Positions 10,601 through 16,099 of a DNA stretch of 29,102 bases are shown here, one piece after another. A model generated the notes under the pieces. That model searched no databases, was not told the DNA's origin, and was given only the letters and a program-made list of their open reading frames with translations. Location: assembly GCA_039105265.1 (NCBI GenBank), contig JAPFFF010000248.1, positions 1-29,102 of the forward strand, given 5' to 3'. The position numbers and the translations under genes are program-made. Source of the DNA: Tritrichomonas musculus (lineage: Eukaryota; Parabasalia; Tritrichomonadida; Tritrichomonadidae). How positions within the stretch are numbered: position 1 is the first letter of the stretch; each line of letters opens with the position of its first letter.

Positions 10601-12121
10601 AAAGAACCAAAATTGGAACAATCAACTGTTAAAGAACCAAAATTGGAACAATCAACTGTTAAAGAGCCAAAATTGGAACAATCAGCGGTTGAAGAGCAAA
10701 AGGCAGAGCTGTCTAGGCAAGAAGATGCGGGTGGTACTGAATGCGAATGCTTGTCTCCCTTTAAATTTGTGAGAAAAATGAGGAGAATTCTTGAATCAGA
10801 TGAAATTTCGAGCGAGCTGAACGAGTGGATTGACTTGATCTGGGGCGTCAGACGCTCTGGCTCGCCTGCCAGCGAGCGTTTCAATGTCTTCTCGCCAATC
10901 ATCTACAAGTTCGACGAACGCAAGTACTACGACGACCAGAAACTTCTGAACGCATTCAGCTCTCTCATGCACAACTGCGGCCAGGCGCCTCTCCAGCTCT
11001 TCGCCGACTTCCACCCGAAGCGCAGCGTCGGCCATCACTCTCCGTCCATTCTCTCGCGTAAGCAGAATCTGACTCTCTCGAGCAAGAACGAGAACAAGCG
11101 GCCGAGCGTTGAAGACTTGTTCAACATGGGATTCGACGTGAGGAGTCATTATGAGAAGCCAGAGTGCTTCAGCATGTCGGACAGAAGCGTCATCACGCAT
11201 GACGGTTTATTTGACTGCTTCATTCGGATGAGAATCATTCAAAAAGTTGATTTTCTATCGTCGATTGAAATTGAAAAAATCGACTTTGAAGGAAAAAGTG
11301 CCAAAACGGTTATTAACTTTTCGAATGAAATTGAGCCAAGACTGATCTGCACTTCAAAAAACGGTTGTGATGTTGACTTCACTTCACCTTTGAATTCAAA
11401 TGATGGCTACGGTTTTCTATTCAATTTTCCAAACGGTCACAAAAATTCGTTATTAAATTGTAACGGTTTTGTTGACTTCATCATCTCACACAAAATTCCG
11501 ATAATCAACCACTGGCACTTTTTAACTGAAAAGTGCCAGATTGTCCACGTTTCTACCCTTCGAGGCCACCAGCAAGAAATAACCGCCATCGCTCTGAATT
11601 CAATTGGATCAACCGTTTTTGCAGGCCATTCAGACGGCGTCATTTCTGCCTTCAGAATCAATCCTGACTCGTTCATTCGGACCTTCAGCTGCAAGAGGAA
11701 GATGCCGATCTCGAAGGTCGCGGTGTTGGCTGACAACTCGTCGCTTCTCGTCGTGCAGAACGTTAAAATGTGTCACTTTTTCGGTATAGAAAATAAAAAA
11801 AAATCTTCTTTTCTCTCTTTGTTTGAAATTAACGGTCGTTTGATTTCTGAAATTGAAATTGAATGCGAGGACGTGCTCGAGTGCGCGCTGACATCATTCT
11901 GCAGCGGTTTGCAGACAAATCTCGCCTTCTTGCTCACTCGATCTTCAAAAATTTTCGCTGTTTCAATGAATTCGCTCAAAAGGAAGGCAATTGTTGACAC
12001 TGGATCGGCTGTTATTGAGTCGATATCGCTCTGGAATAACGTGGTACTCGTTGCACTGACAAATGCTAACTCGCTTATTTCTTGGAATTTGTTTGATCTT
12101 GAAAAAAATGTAAAAAAATGA
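4658..12121 (+). CDS. BEACH-domain giant protein (ConA-like, DUF4704-like, PH-BEACH, WD40)
   Basis: The open frame encodes about 2,487 residues in the order of the LRBA/neurobeachin/WDFY3 family, which scaffold vesicle traffic, lysosome and autophagy events on membranes. There is an armadillo-like N-terminal region. A ConA-like lectin module lies at about 567-706, a DUF4704-like region begins near 780, and a pre-BEACH strand motif (YKVDDSTVRYQVRR) lies near 1460. PH-BEACH spans about 1499-1608 and BEACH starts near 1626 (NFDYLLYLNFLSGR, PIFPWV, RLEPFTTEEI, LIPEAYFMPDFLIN). WD repeats occupy about 2295-2487 (STLRGHQQEITAIAL). The BEACH domain is split after LPHWATTKF (about 1803) by a 19-copy decapeptide array and resumes at FVRKMRRILES (about 2036), WIDLIWG and GQAPLQLF. 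The frame opens with TTG at 4658 after an in-frame TGA at 4646, and its first ATG is codon 140 (5075), so the true start is unresolved. GC content alternates strongly along the gene. Confidence 0.93.
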   Translation: MLCNSICDNTTFNLLKAWFSTTISKNNFEQLIAPYLLNINFQFPQEQLAKLFKSIRTPPKSLLIIDSSTKISPFEYFILRFFDPHPSDFYYLSYFHLLCCLSIDRFDIFCLPFLRSLSVQQNIKLITKLPDCKSVFIHLMDLLSKTEETFLMAFNRLFQSFDRISSSILPFFNLCFRKALNKSVFVTNFDVMLTIISKLPENSYLANDFFFSAFISDLSICKAYASNLKKGFLLQINPKCKRMPISFLKFLLLTETQIKLTDQIIWSFFQMSPSLIFELLDSYSESNLFDIWKKLLLKVQNYPQIQDIHLNIFYYLLLSSIKHPCLIKIFKDLNFPNFCDDIVFLKRKANSILSFQKISFLSLYLLFCRLDDGISNDFVLTYDLRSNLTRILSNKGQFEYLENFLIWVINPTNELFQMEGITFPKSKEIFSLLPPPSYTFSTKIAPIIISLLIKIGISDHFNDSSFIKFIDSINKINKWERAPNNLLIGITDISVLLSIISHAMKNDSFFNLLTSALSISCVFPVFYKSYSLISSNDQKLLNFLISISSTTPLVNDFLRIDSKHKLNFSCMNGTIVMWVRFLHQPVRIAKINMNSNIKIYIKRDENTFILEVRKGTSKFIPMNDDIGGWYFIVIEIKPKMISMSVNLAKVKIEGQFGQNATISIGKSTSFYDMQSFHFFRAELSTVNVCRLFSLGPNYKSNFVDNFITINGYESLFFLKNNFISSLYFQWMTNMKPLNLDTKNSEGLFGKNYEFGISPPYGQLLTTQKNSMLEKNNSILKKRFCFDSFINSLDSIGGISLVIHFLAEIILKKKELHSLAFSLFEILVSRFPFIHFYFEKNKAYQMIGRLLWKSSHDPKAIFKCAMSIRNGKCVVTNVDVVRYWLFGPSLFNCEFYDLAKTILDSLEGEFAEDNLCMLEAADCFSSLIKSISNSRNHSEKFLSVLMALALKLTNLNNAQNHASMIIKYLLVYHFKNPSNEYIQKVQNADNECIQKVQNNDNKCIQNNDNECIQKVDFDDDLVCDKVKKKSLMLNGSNEAVSLIHLLSQILFIFGKKVSVSLDLLLPMFINSPTPVLSSLYDLMMKYLPPIHHTSLIVAMSRSSSNSEFSEYVYSYSTSFIFKASENSYSQFYQVTIPILYLLSQERKEELIIAILSAAATILDYFKEYPSFIFDHLYRFLIKLTTMNKMSFFFGHEPNSSSGQITPFCHFLLKILICALFNLHSYECVKSFIHAFITLDQGEYSIFVIGYLFDRLSDYNYEKCSSNMQLMSNIVNDLFMNIPFILRERIVNPPPYIPFLIKNACNFIDFYSTPEIVNHFVFLLNEISFNSTTIAMSIVSIVSECKVIQSLPNFKEIICMLESPMMMLNSKPKKIALKFDSSKFLSFIENVGNSDIDCFLSLYCNSVLAQAVNAHSFFSQQEENDEMLSKWKEIFTQLNFPGSKIYENCPVKYKVDDSTVRYQVRRVLLPMNPSLDHQYLDFWETKYSNNEEKPVIKLTLNEVFEKLNYSHTNEILFTAESSRLHGTSIIQGFFVVTKKTIKFYGENDRFLNFNVGRIHSIRLIDYQHQPIGIFVNEKDMNSRFISNSAMFAFKAAALRNDFINNIEKNFQIKIVRSIDFDQLNSVTFNWSAGRITNFDYLLYLNFLSGRTWSDLTRYPIFPWVCLDFSKSGPVKRDLKFPFFAQTEEQKSSCLKYYKMTQEIPDELPHYYSNYVSNVGSTLYFLVRLEPFTTEEIEYQGGRLDSPDRSFQSFEIAANVMTNPGEKSTLELIPEAYFMPDFLINVNKIKFPMSPIKKVEISDVKLPHWATTKFTKLKPKQSTVKEPKLEQSTVKEPKLEQSTVKEPKLEQSTVKEPKLEQSTVKEPKLEQSTVKEPKLEQSTVKEPKLEQSTVKEPKLEQSTVKEPKLEQSTVKEPKLEQSTVKEPKLEQSTVKEPKLEQSTVKEPKLEQSTVKEPKLEQSTVKEPKLEQSTVKEPKLEQSTVKEPKLEQSTVKEPKLEQSTVKEPKLEQSAVEEQKAELSRQEDAGGTECECLSPFKFVRKMRRILESDEISSELNEWIDLIWGVRRSGSPASERFNVFSPIIYKFDERKYYDDQKLLNAFSSLMHNCGQAPLQLFADFHPKRSVGHHSPSILSRKQNLTLSSKNENKRPSVEDLFNMGFDVRSHYEKPECFSMSDRSVITHDGLFDCFIRMRIIQKVDFLSSIEIEKIDFEGKSAKTVINFSNEIEPRLICTSKNGCDVDFTSPLNSNDGYGFLFNFPNGHKNSLLNCNGFVDFIISHKIPIINHWHFLTEKCQIVHVSTLRGHQQEITAIALNSIGSTVFAGHSDGVISAFRINPDSFIRTFSCKRKMPISKVAVLADNSSLLVVQNVKMCHFFGIENKKKSSFLSLFEINGRLISEIEIECEDVLECALTSFCSGLQTNLAFLLTRSSKIFAVSMNSLKRKAIVDTGSAVIESISLWNNVVLVALTNANSLISWNLFDLEKNVKK
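7590..7700 (+). repeat. Degenerate in-frame repeat NECIQKVQNND in the BEACH gene
   Basis: Three to four imperfect copies of a unit of about 33 bp encode variants of NECIQKVQNND, one copy being shortened to NKCIQNND. The block lies inside the helical-repeat region and is AT-rich between GC-richer flanks. It looks like a small local expansion, probably a flexible loop. Confidence 0.8.
10093..10710 (+). repeat. 30-bp minisatellite (19 full copies) encoding STVKEPKLEQ inside the BEACH domain
   Basis: Nineteen consecutive 30-bp units run from 10111 to 10680, preceded by a partial unit (10093-10110) and followed by a degenerate one (10681-10710, SAVEEQKAEL). Every full unit encodes the same decapeptide STVKEPKLEQ. 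The only differences seen are the Leu codon (TTA once, TTG eleven times, CTA seven times) and one GAA to GAG change, all silent. TTG and CTA units alternate in the first half, suggesting past expansion as 60-bp dimers. The array sits in what is normally a short loop of the BEACH domain. Confidence 0.97.
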
Positions 12122-12754
12122 CTTAATTTATATGTTTTTAAATATATTCATGTTGGAATTGTTTAAAATTTTAGCAAAATTGATATATTTACTATTGTTT
12201 TTTGATATAAGTTTTTAGTATCATGCTAGATAAGATAAGATTAAAAAAAATTTTATTTCAAGATAATTATGTTTTGAAATTTAGATTAGCTTCTTTTTTT
12301 CATTCAAAAAGTCAGTCTTGCTTATGTTACGTAACCTTTGATCAATTATATGTTTGATTAAAGAGAAACCTGCAAAATGTCAGTCCATTACATTGTTTAT
12401 GAGGTCAAAAAGGTTGATAAATGTCAAATGATTGATAATTTTTAAAAAGGCACAAACGAAAGATAAATTAGAAGTGATATATTATTCTTTAATGAATCTG
12501 AAAAAGATCATTGCATTATCAATTAGGTGATTCTTCAACATAAAAAAGCATTTAGCACCATTTCAAATTTTGAGTTTTGAAATAGATATGAGAATAAATA
12601 ATAATATTAAATATAAGTAAACTTAAAAATTCATTTTATTTATTTCATTTCATTATTTTTAGCGATTTATCTATTTATTATATAATAAAACTAAGTATTT
12701 CATTTTCAAAAGAATCTCGTGACAGGACAAAATAAACGTTCTCACATTTGATTA
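12122..12754. other. Intergenic spacer between the BEACH and kinase genes
   Basis: This 633-bp AT-rich stretch holds no convincing reading frame, RNA gene or transposon end on either strand. The only element I can support is the initiator at its right end. The homopolymer and ATTT-rich patches look like ordinary spacer. Confidence 0.6.
12742..12746 (+). promoter_or_regulatory. Trichomonad-type initiator TCACA before the TKL kinase
   Basis: TCACA matches TCA+1-Py-(T/A) with A12744 as the predicted start, giving an 11-base 5' leader before the ATG at 12755. A leader of about 5-20 bases is typical of trichomonads. AACGTT at 12735-12740 directly precedes it. The combination supports both the kinase start codon and the parabasalid assignment. 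Confidence 0.6.
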
Positions 12755-14044
12755 ATGAGTAAAGCATATTTTGATAAATATATTTTTAAAATTGATGATT
12801 ATAAAGTCATTCGAGAAATTAAACGAGGAGGATTTGGAATTGTCAATTTAGTTCAAAATAACAATACGAAAGAACAATTTGCGGCAAAAACAAATCTTAT
12901 TGAGACAGGTATTACAAAAAGACGTCAAAAACAATTTATTTCACGAGAAATTGGAATATTAATTCAAGTTCAACATCCGACAATTATCCGATTTAAAGGT
13001 TTTTCTTTTAATGATTTCCAAGGATATAGAAATATGACAATTCTAATGGATTACATGAAAGGTGGCTCTCTTTCTGATTTAATTAAGCTACAAAGCAAAA
13101 GTTTAGCTCCAGGTAACTACGACAATACAAAACGACAAATTATATTAGTTGGTATAGCACGAGGTATGATGCTTCTTCATCAACGTCATGTCATTCATCG
13201 TGATTTAAAAGCAGAAAATATACTTCTTGATGAAGATTTTCACCCATGCATCACTGATTTTGGACTTTCCAAATTTTTTGATCCAAATCACTCAATGACT
13301 CAATCTCTTAATGATTCAGGTACTGCAGCATATATGGCTCCAGAAATTATCAACGGTGATCATTTCAATACAAAAGCCGACGTTTATGCGTTTGGAATCC
13401 TTATGAACGAAGTCATCAGTGGCAAACTTGCATATAGCGATTTATTAAATTCGAAGAAGCCGATTTCAATATTTCAGTTGAAAGTCAAAGTTACTAATGG
13501 TCTCCGTCCAGATATTGATGACACAATGAAAAAAGGATTTCGTGTAATGATTGAAAAATGTCTATCAAAAGATCCCAAAGAACGACCCAGCTTTAGTGAA
13601 CTTTACCACAAACTAAGTCTTTCACAAGATGATTATATTTTCCAATTTGAAGAAAACGCTACTGAAGAAAACAAAATATTTTATGAAGAAGATGATGATG
13701 ATGATGAAAAGCAAGATGATGACGATTCAAACATTTTTGGCAACCAAAGATATTGTCTTGATGATGTTGATATGGGAGAACTTTTTGATTATATTGACGA
13801 AATAAGCGTAGATTTAATGCCAAACGCTGCTAAAAAAGATGCTGACTCGTCAAAAGACAAAGAAATTGAAGAACTTAAAAAGCATATGAAAGAGAAAGAG
13901 AAAGAACAAGAAATAGTGCAAAGTGAAATGAAAAAGAAAATCAGAATAATGGAGAAAACGATACAAGAGCAAGCTGACGATAATCAAAGGCTGAAAAACG
14001 AGATTGACTCCCTCAAAAATCAAATCAAGGAAATGGGAAGTTGA
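12755..14044 (+). CDS. TKL-type protein kinase with acidic linker and coiled-coil tail
   Basis: The 429-residue product is a complete kinase followed by a tail. Visible elements are the Gly loop RGGFGIV (24-30), the ATP-anchoring Lys45 in FAAK, Glu65 of helix C, the catalytic loop HRDLKAEN (148-155), DFG (168-170), GTAAYMAPE (189-197) and the D-V-Y-A-F-G motif near 209. All catalytic residues are present, so it should be active on Ser/Thr. Residues about 310-325 are nearly all Asp/Glu, and about 365-427 form a Lys/Glu heptad-rich coiled coil that probably dimerises it. The stop TGA at 14042-14044 is followed in the same frame by the F5/8 type C reading frame, with no other stop between. The gene may therefore be the 5' half of one kinase-discoidin gene. 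The start ATG is supported by an initiator 11 bases upstream. Confidence 0.95.
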   Translation: MSKAYFDKYIFKIDDYKVIREIKRGGFGIVNLVQNNNTKEQFAAKTNLIETGITKRRQKQFISREIGILIQVQHPTIIRFKGFSFNDFQGYRNMTILMDYMKGGSLSDLIKLQSKSLAPGNYDNTKRQIILVGIARGMMLLHQRHVIHRDLKAENILLDEDFHPCITDFGLSKFFDPNHSMTQSLNDSGTAAYMAPEIINGDHFNTKADVYAFGILMNEVISGKLAYSDLLNSKKPISIFQLKVKVTNGLRPDIDDTMKKGFRVMIEKCLSKDPKERPSFSELYHKLSLSQDDYIFQFEENATEENKIFYEEDDDDDEKQDDDDSNIFGNQRYCLDDVDMGELFDYIDEISVDLMPNAAKKDADSSKDKEIEELKKHMKEKEKEQEIVQSEMKKKIRIMEKTIQEQADDNQRLKNEIDSLKNQIKEMGS

Positions 14045-14056
14045 AGCGATTTGGCA

Positions 14057-16000
14057 ATGCCGACTTCAAAATCAGGAGGCGAAGAAGACCTCTTTTTCGC
14101 AGTTGAGCCTAGCCTTGAGGCGCCAGGAATCATTGGAATGCTGAGGATGAAAGAAAGGACGCCTTTTGATCGCCTGGTTGTTGCCTCACAATCATCACGT
14201 GACATTTACAATTTAATCGACCCAAACACAGATGACGAGTTTAGCACGACTAATGGTGGAAATTTTTTCATTGAATTTGAACTTGAAGAGCCAATCATGA
14301 TCAACGGAATCGAAATTTTCGCATCATCTAAACATTTCCCTCGCTCATTTGACATTTCAGTTGATGGCAAAACAGTGAAGAGAGTCAAAGACGCCGAAGA
14401 ACTCAATGGTAAATATAAGAGTATGACGATCAAATTTGATTCAATTTCCAGTCGAAAAATACGTTTCACGCAGACAGGACCAAACTGGGACAAAAACAAC
14501 AATTTTCTTATTTTCAAGCGAATTGAATTGCATTCGAGTGACATCAAATACTCGAGAGGTGTTTTCAGAACTCTTGTTTCAGAGAGTGAAAACAATGATC
14601 CTCACAAAAGTCGTGTTCTCATCACATCATCATGCTATGACTTATCAAACTTCCACCTACTCAAATCAAAAAAAAGAATTTCAACCAGTAATACCGAAAA
14701 TTCATGGTTTCAAGTTGAATTCACACAAGGCATGGTGATCGTCAACGGATTCAGACTCGCAAGACGAACTCCTGGAAAAACGAAAAGCTACAAGATTGTT
14801 TGCAGTGATGATGTCAGTAAGAAAGTTTCAGAATGGACGACGCTGATTGAAATCGATGAGAAAACAGAAAATGAGCATCAAGCGACAGACATCTACAAAT
14901 TTTCGCGACCAAGTCCTCCAGTTAGATTCATTCGACTCATTCAAACAGGGCCAGACTGGAAGAATGAACTGTTTCTGAAATTTTATCATCTTGACTTCTT
15001 TGGCAGCCTGTCTCTTGGTGAAACCATCAGAGGAAGCATCAAGTCAATTGATGAAATAAGGTCGAGAATGGGAAGTTTTTTCTCAGTTGAGCCTAGCCTT
15101 GAGGCGCCAGGAATCATTGGAATGCTGAGGATGAAAGAAAGGATGCCTTCTGATCGCTTGGTTGTTGCCTCACAGTCATCACGTGACATTTACAATTTAA
15201 TCGACCCAAACACAGATGACGAGTTTTGCACGACTGATGGTGGAAATTTTTTCATTGAATTTGAACTTGAAGAACCAATCATGATCAACGGAATCGAAAT
15301 TTTCACAGCATCACAATGTTTCCCTCGCTCATTTGACATTTCAGTTGATGGCAAAACAGTGAAGAGAGTCAAAGACGCCGAAGAACTGAATGGTGAATTC
15401 AAGAATGTGACATTCAAATTTGATTCAATTTCCAGTCGAAAAATCCGTTTCACGCAGACAGGACCAAGCTGGGACAAAAATAGCAATTTTCTTCGTATCA
15501 AGCGAATTGAGTTGTATTCGAGTGACACCAAATATTTGAGAGGTGTTTTCAGAACTCTTGTTTCAGAGAGTGAAAACAATGATCCTCACAAAAGTCGTGT
15601 TCTCATTAAATCTCCATATTATGACTTATCAAACTTCCACCTTTTAAATTCAAGAAAATATATTTGTACGAGCAATACCGAAAATTCATGGTTTCAAGTT
15701 GAATTCACACGAGGCATGGTGATCGTCAACGGATTCAGACTCGCAAGACGAACTCCTGACAAAATGAAAGTCTACAAGATTGTTTGCAGTGATGATACGA
15801 GTAAGAAAGTTTCAGAATGGACGACACTGATTGAAATCGATGAGAAAACAGAAAATGAGCATCAAGCGACAGACATCTACAAGTTTTCACGGCCAAGTCC
15901 TCCAGTTAGATTCATTCGACTCATTCAAACAGGGCCAGACTGGGACAATGGACTGTTTCTGCGATTTTATCATCTTGACTTCTTTGGCAGCTACATTTGA
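14057..16000 (+). CDS. Protein of four F5/8 type C (discoidin-like) domains in two tandem pairs
   Basis: From the first ATG at 14057 the frame gives 647 residues. Each half holds two galactose-binding-like beta-sandwich domains. One has the order DRLVVASQSSRDIYNLIDPN, then FFIEFELEEPIMINGIEIF, then SRKIRFTQTGPNWD. The other has the order SWFQVEFTQGMVIVNGFRLAR, then PPVRFIRLIQTGPDW. The domains lie at about 16-163, 165-317, 344-491 and 493-645. Such domains bind glycans or other ligands. There is no signal peptide or membrane segment, so an intracellular role is likely, as a targeting or scaffold module. The frame is the same as that of the upstream kinase, separated only by TGA at 14042 and four sense codons. 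Either this is a separate gene with almost no promoter room (12 bases), or it is the C-terminal half of a kinase fusion. UAAA signals occur shortly after the stop. Confidence 0.85.
   Translation: MPTSKSGGEEDLFFAVEPSLEAPGIIGMLRMKERTPFDRLVVASQSSRDIYNLIDPNTDDEFSTTNGGNFFIEFELEEPIMINGIEIFASSKHFPRSFDISVDGKTVKRVKDAEELNGKYKSMTIKFDSISSRKIRFTQTGPNWDKNNNFLIFKRIELHSSDIKYSRGVFRTLVSESENNDPHKSRVLITSSCYDLSNFHLLKSKKRISTSNTENSWFQVEFTQGMVIVNGFRLARRTPGKTKSYKIVCSDDVSKKVSEWTTLIEIDEKTENEHQATDIYKFSRPSPPVRFIRLIQTGPDWKNELFLKFYHLDFFGSLSLGETIRGSIKSIDEIRSRMGSFFSVEPSLEAPGIIGMLRMKERMPSDRLVVASQSSRDIYNLIDPNTDDEFCTTDGGNFFIEFELEEPIMINGIEIFTASQCFPRSFDISVDGKTVKRVKDAEELNGEFKNVTFKFDSISSRKIRFTQTGPSWDKNSNFLRIKRIELYSSDTKYLRGVFRTLVSESENNDPHKSRVLIKSPYYDLSNFHLLNSRKYICTSNTENSWFQVEFTRGMVIVNGFRLARRTPDKMKVYKIVCSDDTSKKVSEWTTLIEIDEKTENEHQATDIYKFSRPSPPVRFIRLIQTGPDWDNGLFLRFYHLDFFGSYI
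14102..15007 (+). repeat. Tandem duplication, first copy (906 bp, period 984 bp)
   Basis: This segment aligns without net indels to 15086-15991. Long blocks are identical, and scattered replacements are concentrated in a few loops. The unit encodes one pair of F5/8 type C domains. The period of 984 bp is 328 codons, so the frame is kept. Confidence 0.96.
15086..15991 (+). repeat. Tandem duplication, second copy
   Basis: This is the partner of 14102-15007. Immediately upstream, ATGGGAAG at 15068-15075 repeats ATGGGAAG at 14033-14040, the last codons of the kinase. The homology therefore reaches back into the kinase end, with the first copy carrying 51 extra bases that include the TGA. Confidence 0.95.
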
Positions 16001-16099
16001 ACTCAGCAAACCACATTCAAGTTAACTTTGAGTTAATCTGTGAAATAAAATTATAGTTAAAAAACATTTATTATTATATTATAATTTTTTTTTTTTTAT
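16001..16099. terminator. Shared 3' spacer of two convergent genes
   Basis: Only 99 bases separate the stop of the discoidin-type gene (plus) and that of Apc1 (minus). On the plus strand AATAAA occurs near 16044. On the minus strand the Apc1 TGA is followed at once by ATAAA and a long A run. Trichomonad mRNAs use UAAA close to or overlapping the stop as a polyadenylation signal, so both 3' ends probably lie here. Confidence 0.5.

Noticed and set aside
10111-10680. Regular 30-bp repeats as a CRISPR array
   Set aside because: Units abut without spacers, are in frame with a eukaryotic BEACH gene, and encode a constant decapeptide.
9817-10902. 361-residue minus-strand frame with a repetitive SLTVDCSNFG pattern
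   Set aside because: It is the antisense shadow of the 30-bp array, whose period is divisible by three and keeps every frame open. The sense strand carries the recognisable BEACH domain.
14051-14056. TTG at 14051 as the start of the discoidin-type gene
   Set aside because: An ATG follows in frame at 14057, and a TTG start has no support in a eukaryote.
14206-14595. Paired minus-strand frames of 129 residues (also 15190-15579)
   Set aside because: They are antisense to the duplicated discoidin domains and resemble each other only because of the 984-bp duplication.
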